In this document: in pieces, positions 46,080-57,417 of the stretch | Layout of the letters: the number at the start of each line of letters is the position of its first letter | Position numbering within the stretch: the stretch's first letter is position 1 | NCBI GenBank assembly: GCA_023935145.1 | Contig: CM043701.1 | Span: 69,235,317 to 69,299,316, forward strand | Source: Bretschneidera sinensis | Taxonomy: Eukaryota > Streptophyta > Magnoliopsida > Brassicales > Akaniaceae | Direction of reading: 5' to 3' | DNA: 64,000 nucleotides | The notes under the pieces: model-generated | Databases searched by the model: none | Told to the model about the DNA's origin: nothing | The model's input: only the letters and a program-made list of their open reading frames with translations | Translations under genes and position numbers: made by a program

Positions 46080-46667
46080 CCCCACAACTTATATTTTCTA
46101 TTTTTTTATTTTTTTTTACATATTTATGATTAATATGTGCTTCTAGTATTTTTTGTTTTCCAGTATTTATTTTTCAGGGACAATGCGTACTTCAGTTCAA
46201 GTTTGGGGGTATGCTACGAGCCATACCAGTCCAAATAGTTTTCCGTAGGTCAGCTCTTTCCATATTATTCACACATTGGGGTCAATGTGTAATTTAAGTT
46301 TGGGGGTATGGGAGATACATTACACACATTTTGTCCTAATTTGTTGTTGTTTTTCTTCATATAAAAAAAAGAAGGTAAATTCATGCTCATGTTATCTTGA
46401 AATTTTGGTTGATCTAAACAATCTCTGTGATGTGATGTCATAGGTGAACTTAAAATTTTGAACACATGATCTGATGATAGAGTTTTAAACCTTAGTTACT
46501 TACTTTAGGCATTCGAGAATTCACATGTTTGATCTAATCTAACACGAGCACAGTAGCATATATTTGTCTGAGGTATGACATGTGATTTTAATGTGTATGT
46601 TTCCTTGTCTTAACTGAAACTGGATGACTTGTTGGATAAACACTTGGGCATAGAAAAGCATAAAATA

Positions 46668-46701
<34 letters not shown>

Positions 46702-47375
46702 CTAATGATTATCATCAATAAACTTTCCACTGAGTAACTGGACCTCTTGCCTCAGTAAGCAGTGAGTGTTCACGTCAAAAGGTGAAAATTTTGTTTGGTA
46801 GCATTAAGGTCAGTTTAGTTTCGTAGCCTTTTTGACTCGAGTTAGTAAGTCCTTAGGGGTGTCTTTACACCTAATTCCCTAAAACCATCTGGTTTGGGAG
46901 TCATTGACTCAACACTCGTTACATGGGTCAATTAGAAAGCTTAAGGGAATTAAACATAGCAAAGCCTTATATATATATAAAAATAAAAAATAAAAAAAAG
47001 AATAAAGAATAAAATAAAAACTATGCCATGTTCGTTCATTCTGATGGGAAATTTGGTGAATCTTGAGACATGGAGACCTTACACATTGGAGTTATTTGGA
47101 AGCTTCATTTTTATATGCTAATTCACTTTAAATAGTGTCAGACTTGTGATGCCTTAACCTGCCTTTTGTAAGTAATTAGATTTTAACATTTCTATTCATT
47201 GCGAAGATGGGTTTATCTTTTTAAGCTTGCTCATGAATGAATATCATGGTGGTGTGTGCTCCTTAAATTTCTTGGATAACATGAGTGATTAACTTATCTT
47301 TATGTTCTTTGTTTTTCATTTAGTTTTTTATTTTGTTTTGCTAAGGGACTAGCAAAATGTAAGTTTGGGGGTATT
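46080..47375 (+). other. Ath-4 3' noncoding region with three PPT-like tracts
   Basis: AAGTTTGGGGG at 46199-46209, 46296-46306 and 47361-47371; the last, 4 nt before the 3' LTR, is the PPT proper. An (AAT)n microsatellite lies at about 46677-46702. The conserved block CCTCTTGCCTCAGTAAGCAG is at 46741-46760. No ORF. Confidence 0.8.
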
Positions 47376-48609
47376 TGATGAGTCATAAATATTGCATATT
47401 TAAGCCCTTAAATTATATTTGTTAAGCTTTTAGTTTGTATTATTTCACTCTATTTTATGTATTTTCTGTGTTTTGTGCATTTTTATAGGTTTGTGGAGAA
47501 AATGAAGCATTTCTGGATATATTAAGCTTCAAGAGCAAAGGCTGAGGATGCATAATGCGATCGATCGCATGAGATATGCGATTGATCGCACGAGATCTGC
47601 GCTCGAGCGCACTTGCCTACGAACGAGTGCATGGTCAACATCCCACATCGAAATATTTGCAGTTCAGTGCACATGCGATCGTGCGCACAAGACATGCGAT
47701 CGAGCGCACTTGCGATCAATCGCACCATTCTGCGATCGATCGCACTCGGTCAGTATCCCACATCGAATCTATAACCCATATTGCTCCGGGACTCCCCCTA
47801 TATAAACATCATATGGCCTCATCATTCAGTGTGCAATTCCTAAGCCATTTGGTGTTAAACGGTGGACGTCTGCTGGCATTTTGGTGGATCCCGAAGGCTT
47901 TGCTACCACGAGGGGAAGTGCCGCCCAACAGCAAGTGGAATTTCTCCCATGTAAAGTAATTTATTTCTTTTTAGTTAAATGTTTAGCACTTTTATTATGA
48001 ACTGTAGTTTCATAACTATGAGTGGCTTGAATCTTCAACTAAGGTTGAAGATGAAGCCCTGTTGTTGTTTAGCATATTAGTTACAGTTTTGTTTATACAA
48101 TTCTGATGTTTTTAGTATCAATGTTCTGTCAATTATTTGAGTAGAATTTTATGATTGATTGTGTTTAAATTGTTCTGTTGGATATTCCTTGTGTTTCATC
48201 TGATGGATACATCAAATTGTTTTTCATTAAATTGGATTTCCTTTGTGATTTGTTAAAAGCGGATACATTGAATGCTTTTGGTTTGATTGGGATATTTGTT
48301 GTTTTTTGTTTTAAGTTGGATTCATGGAATTTTTTTATAGGCTATCTTTAGAACATTTTGATATATGCTTAACTTTGGCGGGGTGGATTCAGAAACCTTA
48401 GTCTTTTTATTAGTTTTTAAAATCAATTTAGTTTAGCTTTTATTTATTTTACAACATATAATACAAAACTCGGAACTAGGTTAAGATAAGATTAGTTTAG
48501 GTAAATTTATATTTTCACAACGCAATTCCCTGTGGATTCAACCTCGCACTTGCACAACACTATATTGCAAACGACTCGTGCGCTTGCGAGTAATTTAAAA
48601 CTCACAACA
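47376..48609 (+). repeat. Ath-4 3' LTR
   Basis: 1234 bp, 20 bp shorter than the 5' LTR. One GATCGATCGCACGAGATATG unit present in the 5' LTR is missing at about 47575. The USE-TATA pair is kept. Confidence 0.92.
47755..47806 (+). promoter_or_regulatory. USE-TATA promoter pair, Ath-4 3' LTR
   Basis: ATCCCACATCG (47755-47765), 33 nt, TATATAAA (47799-47806). Confidence 0.78.
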
Positions 48610-48614
48610 ACTAG

Positions 48615-48836
48615 TGGTGGATATCAAAGCCTTATGTCTTTATTATTATCAAATCACATTCAACAGTTATTTATTTCTTTTTACTTTGAAGAAATTAATT
48701 CTAAAACCGAACTTTACCAATCCCTGTAGAGATGATCTTGCTTTCGCACACTATACTACACTATTGACCTTGTGCACTTGCAAGTAAAACGAGTGCTCTT
48801 ATTTACTTATTAATTTAGGTATATTTTTGTCCAACA
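48615..48836 (+). repeat. Ath-3 5' LTR, right part
   Basis: Resumes at TGGTGGATATCAAAGCC after the Ath-4 TSD and ends GTCCAACA. It matches 62020-62242 of the 3' LTR. Confidence 0.9.
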
Positions 48837-48842
48837 AGTTTT

Positions 48843-48860
48843 TGGTGCCGTTGCCGGGGA
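48843..48860 (+). promoter_or_regulatory. Ath-3 primer-binding site (tRNA-Asp, one change)
   Basis: TGGTGCCGTTGCCGGGGA, 6 nt after the LTR end; C-to-T at the first CpG relative to the tRNA-Asp complement. Confidence 0.9.
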
Positions 48861-49243
48861 TTGCACTAAATTTCCTTTTAGAATTACTTTTGTTTTGTTT
48901 AATCATCATTATTTTTATTTTATTTCACTCAAAATTTTTAAAGTTTCTGTTTATCATTTTATTTTCATCAAACACTAATCGCATTTCCTTTCTGTTTCAG
49001 GCACATTAACCCTAATCGCACCTTCTGCATCCTTCTGTACGATCGAGCGCAATTAGGGCAGAGAGTTACCCGAGCAGCAGAGTTGAACTGCTGCACTGAA
49101 GCTGTTTTACTTGATTTATGCACGGACTTCGATCCTGACATCCCACATTCTTTCCCCTCGATCCTGAACTTGAGCAGACCATCCGACAAAGGCTTAGGAA
49201 CAACTTCAAGGAGAACCAAGAAGAAATCGAGAACAAAACACCA
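48861..49243 (+). other. Ath-3 5' leader
   Basis: Noncoding leader between PBS and gag. The first half is T-rich; from about 49000 the composition becomes coding-like, but frames are short. No feature beyond the leader itself was supported. Confidence 0.5.
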
Positions 49244-49959
49244 ATGGCAGAACAACTTAAAAACCAGTAACCACCTGCCCGAGTACCGATGAAGCATTCC
49301 TTCATCCCACGAAACATTGATCAGCCATCATGTATTGCATATCAACCTGACAATGCAGGAAACTATTAAATATCTCCGCAAATATTGAATGCTTTGACTC
49401 ACTTTAGGGGTACACCGGCAAAGGATCCACACTTGCACCTTTGGGAATTCTTTGATTTCTGTAAATTCCAGCACATCCAAGGCTTAGACCAAGAAGGAAT
49501 AAGGTTAATTCTTTTCCCTTTTTCCTTAAAAGATAATGCTAAATTATGGTATAATTCTTTGCCTGCAGTTTCTGTCCATACTTGGGAGGAGTTTTCCAGC
49601 AAGTTCCTCAGAAAATTTTTCCCAGCCCAAAAGACGAAGCAAATGAGGAAGGAGATCCAGTCCTTCCAACAAAAGGATAGAGACTTATTCTTTGAAGCAT
49701 GGGGACATTTCAACGAGTTACTAATCAAATATCCACATCACAACCTACCTCAAGATGAGCTGGTACTAGCCTTTTATGAAGGTCTAAATGACATGAATAA
49801 AGGTATTACTGATTCTGGTTGTGGAGGTGTGCTGATGGAAAAGAGCAGTGAAGAAGCCATGGAGCTGTTTGAGGCATTGAGTGAACACACCCAACAATTC
49901 TCCTCTAGAGGTAGACAATGAGTCAAGAGCAAAGGTATATATAAGGTTATTCTAAATGG
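49244..49959 (+). pseudogene. Ath-3 gag, N-terminal part (broken)
   Basis: Frame from ATG 49244 (MAEQLKNQ) with TAA stops at about 49268 and 49370 and a TGA at 49919. The retrotransposon-gag fold is clear: HFRGTPAKDPHLHLWEFFDF, RLILFPFSLKDNAKLWYNSL, FFEAWGHFNELLIKYPHH, ELVLAFYEGL. It is cut at NGG by the inverted solo LTR. After removing that LTR and one TSD the frame continues at 51338. Confidence 0.85.
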
Positions 49960-49964
49960 TGGAC

Positions 49965-51332
49965 TGTTGTGCGTTAATATACCTAAATAAATAGGTGAAT
50001 AATCGCACTTGTTTTACTTGCAAGTGCACAAGGTCAATAGTGTAGCATAGTGTGCGAATGCAAGATCATCTCCACAGGGATTGGTAAAGTTCGATTTAGA
50101 ATTATATTTGCAATGTAAAAAGATAGAAATAATAAACTGAAGGGTGATTCGATAATAATAAAGACATAGGGCTTTGATATCCACCACTAGTCATACATTC
50201 CCGATTTTGTATAAAGTATCAGTGCTCTAGCCATATTATGTGTACCTACTGGTTGCCAACCTAAGGGCATGGTATCTACTCCTTAAGCTATTGATTTCCC
50301 TAAGCAATGAGTTAGGCATGGTATCTACTCTAACTCTTTTCTTCCTTAAGGGATTCAGCATGGTATCTGCTTGAGTTGTTCCTTAAGAAAGCATAGGTAC
50401 TGTGGAAATCGACAACCACATGAGACCTAGGGCATGGTATCTACTCCCGGTTTTCCATGTTGATTAACCCGGGTATCCGGATAAGATGGTCCCTTGTTAC
50501 TGATGTTAGACCCAGGACTCAGTCATCCAAATTGATCTAACTAACCCATCCATGCCACATGCATACGTTGGCCTTACACATACATATGAGGAATTTAAAT
50601 AAGCATAGGTGTTAATCAAGTTAAGTAACATAATAAGCTATGCAAAGAATTAATCAATGAATAAAAATATGGGAATGCATAACTAGGGCTTCAATCGAGC
50701 CCTATAAGAGAGTTAGTTACACATACTAACTGAAGTAAACATAATTAAACTAAACATAAGGGAGAAGAATAAACCCGAGAGAAGAGGCGTCAATTCTCTC
50801 CCAAGCTCTCCACTCCAAGTAAAAGAAAAGAGAAAAGTGTTTTCTATCTAAGGTGTCTTTTTGTGTGTGAGTTTATAAGTGTATTTATAGGTCCTTGAGA
50901 AGTCCTAATAGACTCATGAGTTTCTAAACTTTCCTAAAACACAAAACTCTTTTATTTCCAAAATAGAGTTATTTCCAAAATAGGGTTATTTCCAAAATAG
51001 GGTTCTGCAGTTTACTATTCATGCCTGTACATTTGCGCTCGATTGCATGTGTCCTTACGCTCGATCGCAGTGTGCGCTCGATCCTACAAGTGTGCGCACG
51101 ATCGTATGTGCGCTCGATCGCATTGCATGTGTGCTCGATCGAACTTTGTCCAGAAAGTGCTTCAGGGCTTCTAGATTTCTTCCTTAAAGTGCCAAAACTG
51201 CTTCTTTTTCTCCAAGACCCTATAAAAACATGTAAAACACACAAATGGAGTAAAAGATACCAAATTAACGTAATAAAGGATCTAACAAGTGTAAATAAGG
51301 GGGCTTAAATATGTATATTTAAGCGTCTATCA
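49965..51332 (-). repeat. Inverted solo LTR of the Ath-3 family inside Ath-3 gag
   Basis: 1368 bp from TGTTGTGCGTTAATATACC to GCGTCTATCA, the reverse complement of the Ath-3 LTR. Perfect TSD TGGAC (49960-49964 and 51333-51337). It carries the palindrome cluster (51045-51145) and inverted GCATGGTATCTAC words. Internal sequence is absent, so LTR-LTR recombination followed insertion of a sibling copy. Confidence 0.92.
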
Positions 51333-51337
51333 TGGAC

Positions 51338-52318
51338 CCTCTACCCAAATAGCTGCTTTGGAGAGGATGCTAGATATGAAGCTCGATATGATTGTAAAAG
51401 CCATGTCTACTCAAAACATCTCTCCTCGACCACAAGCTACATAAAGCCAAGTATGTGCTTTATGTTCTCAATTTGATCACACTACTGAGACTTGCCATTT
51501 GTATTCATCTACAGATCCCAAGCAAGCTAACTATGTGGGACCGAACAGTGCATATGCAAATACATACAACCCTGGATGGCGGAACCACCCTAGCTTATCA
51601 TGGAGCAACAATCAAAATGCCTTGAACTTTCAAGGACAACAAAGGAACTTCCACCAAGCAGCCCAGCCTATTCAAGAGTCAAAGAAGAGTGACCTAGAGA
51701 GTATGATTAGGCAATTGATAACATCACAAGATCAGTTTATGACTCAGCAAAGACAAACCACTGCAACACATGAGCAAGTAATTCAAAGGTTAGAGGTACA
51801 AATCGGGCAATTGGCTAAGGAGCTAAGTGAAAGAAAGCAAGGTGAACTCCCTGCACAAACACTACCAAATCCAAGAGGACATCAGCAGCTGAAAGTCATT
51901 ACAACCCTCCGAAATGGTAAGATCATAGGAGTTAATTAACCAGCTCAATCATCTCCAGCTAAGCCATCTACATCCAAGATAAGTGAAGTAGAGAAGTGGA
52001 ATGCACCACCCTTCCCCCAAAGGTTAGTAACGCCAAAGAAAGATAAATTGCTTGATATTTTTGAAACTTTGAGAAAAGTAGAAATTAAAATTCCCTTGTT
52101 AAATGCAATTAAACAAATTTCTGCTTATGCTAAATTTTTAAAAGATTTTTGCACTAATAAAAGAAATTTTCAGGAACATGAAACAATGGCTCTAACTGAA
52201 GAGGTAAGTGCGGTATTGTTAAGAAAACTACCACCAAAACTAAAAGATCCGGGTAGTTTTACTATTCCCTATAGTATAAGTGATCAGTTGTTTGAGTGAG
52301 CATTACTAGATTTAGGAG
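51338..52318 (+). pseudogene. Ath-3 gag, C-terminal part, to protease start
   Basis: Continues the gag frame: PSTQIAALERMLDMKLDMI, zinc knuckle CALCSQFDHTTETC (51454-51495), TYNPGWRNHPSLSWSNNQN, a Gln-rich linker with a likely coiled coil (51690-51870), and KVEIKIPLLNAIKQISAYAK. In-frame stops near 51442, 51937 and 52297, each one transition from a Gln or Arg codon. It ends in ALLDLG, the first half of the protease active site, where Ath-5 is inserted. Confidence 0.83.
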
Positions 52319-53801
52319 TGATGAGAGTCATAAAATGCATCTTAACAGTACTTAATTGTTAGCATTTTAGGATTGATCTAGGTTTTAATTGCACTTTTAT
52401 ACGTTAACAACTCTAAAGTATCATTCTTGGATCATTGATCTACTTCGGTGCATTTTCAGGTACTTTAAGCTCAAAAGAGGAGGAAAAGTTATCATTGCTT
52501 GAAGTACAAAGACTCGAGGCATACTGGAGTGAAGGAATACTTCTAGAAGGACAAGATGGAGGGCTTAAAAGAGCAACAGCTGTTGCCCGCATTGGAAAGG
52601 AGTTTCACTAAATTGCGAGAATTGCCCGTACAGATTAATCATCTTTGAAAATTAAACTGTATTGATACAAGAAGAACCAGGATATGAGCCATATATTCTT
52701 AGAAAGATCCAGAAGTCTATTTTCTGGATAATTTTGCGGTTCATCAAAATGATTTTTCTAGAGAAAGTTATGGCAGTTTTAGTAGACAAAGGTCAGACTG
52801 TGCGGGATTTCAGCGTGATTTTGGGCTTAAATCCCACATCCCACATCGGTTGGAAAACGCATTTCTATATCCTACATCCCACATCAGATGGGAAACACAT
52901 TGAACTCTTGGTATTTACCTATATAAGACCCACTCCACTTTAGCTTTAGGGATCAATCGGAGCTCATCTGAAATCATCAGAGAGTGACTCCAAAGGGCCG
53001 TTAGGAGCAATCCGAAAGTATAAATTTGGAGGGCAAGCTGAGGAATCGCCGAAGCATTCGTTACCAAGGAGGAGATGATCGTTGAGAGGCCGGAGGCAAC
53101 TCAATAAAGCATGAGCTCCATGGCTGGCTAGTCTCCAAGCAAGGCGAAGGGATGAATCCCTAGGTGTAGTTGTTCTTATTTTCCTTTATTTGATTCAGTT
53201 ATAGTTTGGTATTATTTTCATTAAATATTGTTATGTTTTATTCTTTAATTTAATTAGTAGATTTTTATTATTCCAGTGATTGCATGCTTTTTTTCCATAT
53301 AAGTCTAGTCATGCTCTTCTTATGTGTATTTATTTGGGTGTGATTGAGTCCGGTAGATCTCTTTTATAGATTTGTCCATTGCTGCGGTATTGTTGTTTAG
53401 ATATATCGTCGTGTCTTGATAATTTATAAGTTAGGTCATGTGTGCTTGAAAGTAAAGAATAATTTATATCAATTACATTAGGGTTTATACATGCGCTTTA
53501 ATTGAATATTTGTCGATTGCTTGTTTGGGATGTGAAACTTGCAATCGAGATAAAAACAACTGAATCAAGTTAGGATTAGGGCAACGAACCTAGGGAGGAT
53601 TACCAAAACCTAGTTATTTCTTATTAAATCTATTTACACAATTTCCTTCACACTATTTTCACATAATTCAAATTCTTTCAATCAATTTTTTATCAATTGT
53701 GTTAAAATTCACACCTTCTTTTGTAATTAACTTGTTTCCCTGTGGAATCGACACCCCAAAGCTGTACTACAAATAACCGCGTTATACTTTAGGCGTAATC
53801 A
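52319..53801 (+). repeat. Ath-5 5' LTR
   Basis: 1483 bp. The promoter region 52830-52930 holds two USE-like words and a TATA box. The U5 word CCCTGTGGAATCGAC is at 53738-53752. Confidence 0.92.
52838..52927 (+). promoter_or_regulatory. Double USE and TATA, Ath-5 5' LTR
   Basis: ATCCCACATCG at 52838-52848; a second copy ATCCCACATCA (last base changed) at 52876-52886; then 33 nt; then TATATAAG (52920-52927). Confidence 0.72.
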
Positions 53802-53806
53802 AATTT

Positions 53807-53824
53807 TGGCACCGTTGCCAGGGA
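53807..53824 (+). promoter_or_regulatory. Ath-5 primer-binding site (tRNA-Asp, two changes)
   Basis: TGGCACCGTTGCCAGGGA, 5 nt after the LTR; two changes from the tRNA-Asp complement, both CG to CA. Confidence 0.88.
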
Positions 53825-54007
53825 AATGCGCTTAAGTACAAGGAAGCTTGTCAACTTTGAGTGTGACAGTAGAAGAATTGTAAATATTTTTCTTTTCAGC
53901 AGTTTGTAAATACGGTAATATTGTTCCTTTACCTTAGTTTTAATTTTCTGATTCTTTATTTATTTACTATTTTGTTTTATTTATTTCCCCTCTGATTCAT
54001 TTGGTGT

Positions 54008-55756
54008 ATGCTTAGACCGAGAGATTTGCGAGGTAGATTCATTAGAGGACCCGAACTAGAATTACCCTCTCCTTTCGAGTCTGATAGTGAAACCTCACCT
54101 AGATCAACCAATAGTGGAAATCCAAGTGAGAATTTAGAGGATTCTGTTAACATGGCTGATAACCATAATGAGAATGTTGCTAGGACACTTTAGGATTACC
54201 TCCACCCTACACGCACAACCACACCATCATGCATCATGTTTCCAGCCAATACTCGCCAATTAGATCTTAAACCAGGGATGATTCAATTACTCCCTATATT
54301 TCATGGCTTGGATAATGAAAACCCATATGTGCACATTAGAGAGTTTAAGGAAGTAGTCACGACTTTTCATAGTCAAGATGAAACCGATGACATTGTGAGG
54401 CTTAAGTTCTTTCCTTTCGCTTTGAAGGATAGAGCTAAGAGTTGGCTATACTCACTAAGACCACGATCTATTGGGTCGTGGACTGAGATGACTCGGGCTT
54501 TCTTTAACAAATACTTTCCCCAACATAAGACCAACGCTTTGAAAAGGCAAATCTCAACCTTTGCACAAAATGATAGTGAGACCTTATATCAGTCTTGGGA
54601 AAGATTTAAGGAGTTATTGAGTATGTGCTCTCACCATGGGTATGAGAGTTAGCGCTTGGTGAGCTATTTTTATAAGGGACTTACATATAGAGAGCGCCAA
54701 TTCATAGAGATGATGTGTAATGGTGGGTTCTTGGAGAAAGATCCTGATGAGGCCATAGAGTACCTCAATGAGCTTGCTGAAAAAGCTCACACTTGGACTG
54801 GACCTAGTGCTACTGAAAGCACAAATAGGTCACGACCTATAGGGAACCCAAATGGTGGTGGAATTTACCATCTTAGGGAAGAGGATAACCTTAAGGCCAA
54901 GGTCGAGATGCTCACTAGGGAACTAGAGGCATTAAAGACTAAAAGCTCAAAGCCAACACACGTGGTCAATCATGCAAAATATTTTGAACCATGTTTTGTG
55001 TGTGGCGGGGTAGACCATCTTGCCCAAGAGTGTCCCATATTTTCTTATATGAGAGGGATGTATAAGGAACAATGTAATGCCTTAGGCATGTACACGAAGC
55101 CTTTTACACCCTTCTCTAATACCTATAATTCGGGATGGCACGATAACCCCACCTTCAGCTGGAAATCTGAAAATCAGCAGCTTGTACAACCCCCTAGCTC
55201 ATATTCTGCAACATATCATGTACCTGTGTCTTCTAGGAGTTCTTTAGAAGACACTTTACATGATTTTATTGAGGCACATGGTAAGACTAATAAAAGACTT
55301 GAATCGTTAATTGTGCAGGTTGTTGAAGAATATAAGGAGATAAAGAGTCAAATGTCCAAGTTGATGAGCTACCTGAATGTGACTGAGCGAGGTAAGTTCC
55401 CTGCTCAAGCTCAGTCCACATCCCATGGTCAGCACCTTGCGTAACAGAATTTGAATGAGGTGAATGCCATTAAGACAGTAAGTGGTAAGTCCTTACACAT
55501 CCCAATAACGAAGAAACCAGAGGATGTGGACGAAAGCCACCAAGCATACACGATGGACTCATTCATGGAAAAGGTCCAGCATCTTAATCCATTGGAGTCC
55601 ACCCCCACCCATGGCTTCACCAGAGCACATATCGAGCCAAAATTTGTGGATGTTACTGATGACATCCTTGAGGCCCCTCCCAAACATAGAAGCACCGAAT
55701 TTGGCAATGAAGCAGTGGCGGATGCATTCAACCTGTGTTTTTCAAGGAGGGAATAA
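54008..55756 (+). pseudogene. Ath-5 gag (one frame, three stops)
   Basis: A single 583-codon frame from ATG 54008 (MLRPRDLRGRFIRGPELELP) to the stop at 55754, with no frameshift and three internal stops at 54191, 54650 and 55442. Gag fold: MIQLLPIFHGLDNENPYVHI, RLKFFPFALKDRAKSWLYSL, LYQSWERFKELLSM. Zinc knuckle CFVCGGVDHLAQEC (about residues 329-342). The C-terminal region has SSRSSLEDTLHDFIEAHGKT and a short coiled coil. Where the stops stand, Ath-1 has Gln, Trp and Gln, so all three are single transitions. No protease follows. Confidence 0.88.
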
Positions 55757-55764
55757 GAGCGTCT

Positions 55765-55799
55765 GGTTGAAGATGTAAAACTTAGCGCTCATGGGAGGC
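55765..55799 (+). promoter_or_regulatory. Conserved post-ORF box (Ath-5 copy)
   Basis: GGTTGAAGATGTAAAAC then TTAGCGCTCATGGGAGGC, 9 nt after the gag stop. Confidence 0.65.
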
Positions 55800-57417
55800 A
55801 GCCCACAACATATCTTTTTATTTTTTTATATTTCTTTTTTTATTGTTTATTATTATTATCTTGTTGTTTTCCAGTTTTACTTTCGTATTTCTTTTTCAGG
55901 GAAAAAAATACGAAGCAGTTCAAATGGTGGAGCACAATTTTCTGCTTCTGTGCACTTTTGGCTACAATGGGAGTTTCCTTTACTCTTTCTTTTACATTGG
56001 GGTCAATGCAATTTTTAAGTTGGGGGTGGAGGAAATGCATCTCTTTGTTTCTATATTCTTTATTTCCATATATTTTTTTTCTTTTTCCATTGAACTGCTT
56101 GGTGTCATTTTCCCTCTCTTTTTGTTTTAAGCATGCTTTGTGGTTGCCTTAGAGTTAATTTACATGTCAATGATATAAACTTAATTGAGATAACATATAG
56201 TATTTAGAAGAAGTTAAATCTTGCTTTAGTTTGAAATTAATTTAAGCATCAATCTTCATTTGGTTAGAGACTCTAGTTTGTGGTAAGATTGTATGATTAG
56301 TCTTAAACATTTAGAGAAATTTTATGTGTGATTGTTTTATGAATACTTTTGCGGTCTTGACAAGCTCTAAAACTTGATAATTTCTTGAGGCGAATTCCTA
56401 GAATACACACTACTTATGATATGATATAGGCCATTTTTGAACCGTTTGAGCTTTTCAAACCTACCATTGCTATATTTATCACTAGTCACCTATTTGAGAC
56501 TTTTTCTTGAAAAGAAAAATTGAGTCTTGTTTCTTTCGATAAACCATTTAATTACCTTTATGAGCCTAAAAATATTTTATCCTTACCTTTCTTTTAAAAG
56601 AACTTAGTCATACACATGTTGTGAGAAGCACTTAAAAGGAGTAAGGGTAGAAATATGAAAAAATATCACTACCACAACCCAAGTACATTAAAGGAGATAA
56701 GTTCGGGGTTGTGAAAAAGAAAAGAAAAAAATGATGAAAAAAAAGGTGAATGGTTATGTGCCAAAATAAATAAATAAAAAATGAATTATGGCGAAGAAAG
56801 AAGAAAGAAAGAAAAAAAAAATGGTGATTTGTTGAAAGAAATGCTCGAAAATGGTTGGAAGAGTTGGGTATTGAAGTAAGGTTATCCAGTGCTTAAAGAG
56901 TTGTGTTCAAAACTAAGAGATTAAGTTCTTTTACTTGTTGAATCCTTCCTATTCCTTCTTAACCTTTATTTTTGCCTAACGTTACAAGCTTATTAAAGAC
57001 CTATTGATCCAATGTAGTGTGATTTTTCTACAATAGTGGAGAGTGATTTGAAAAGTGAGCCTATAGAGCTTGTTTTTGTGATTGATGTCACGCAATTTAT
57101 TATGTTTTAGAGGCCAAGACTTGTATTCACGAATGTTACGCATAAAATCATCTGGGTGTTTGGATTAATGGTTTGTGGTAAGATGAATGTTAAGAGTCAA
57201 TAATGATTTTAGGATTGATGTTTGGATTACTTTTGGACTTAGGTGAAATTTAATGATTCTATGTGCCGTATGTTATGTGCAATTTTTGAGACAAAAAGTG
57301 AATTATTCTTGGTTCAACGCTTGCATTGCTTTACTTTGTTTTTAACTCCTACCATAGAATTCATCTCTTATTTTTGTTTGAATTGCTAGGGACTAGCAAT
57401 AAGCTAGTTGGGGGTTG
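55800..57417 (+). other. Ath-5 3' noncoding region with PPT
   Basis: Collinear with the Ath-1 3' region. A PPT-like AAGTTGGGGGTGG follows ACATTGGGGTCAATG at about 56018; the PPT proper, CTAGTTGGGGGTTG, abuts the 3' LTR (57404-57417). An A/G-rich simple-sequence stretch lies at 56710-56825. Small ORFs near 55790-56150 appear to be chance. Confidence 0.75.

Larger units (their letters stand above)
43316..48609 (+). mobile_element. Ath-4: internally deleted Athila element with integrase only
   Basis: 5' LTR 43316-44569, internal 44570-47375, 3' LTR 47376-48609; TSD ACTAG (43311-43315 and 48610-48614). LTRs are of the Ath-2 family. Gag, protease, RT and most of RNase H are missing: about 30 nt after the PBS the sequence joins the last codons of RNase H ([11 protein letters not shown]) and continues through integrase. 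It is inserted in the Ath-3 5' LTR. Confidence 0.92.
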
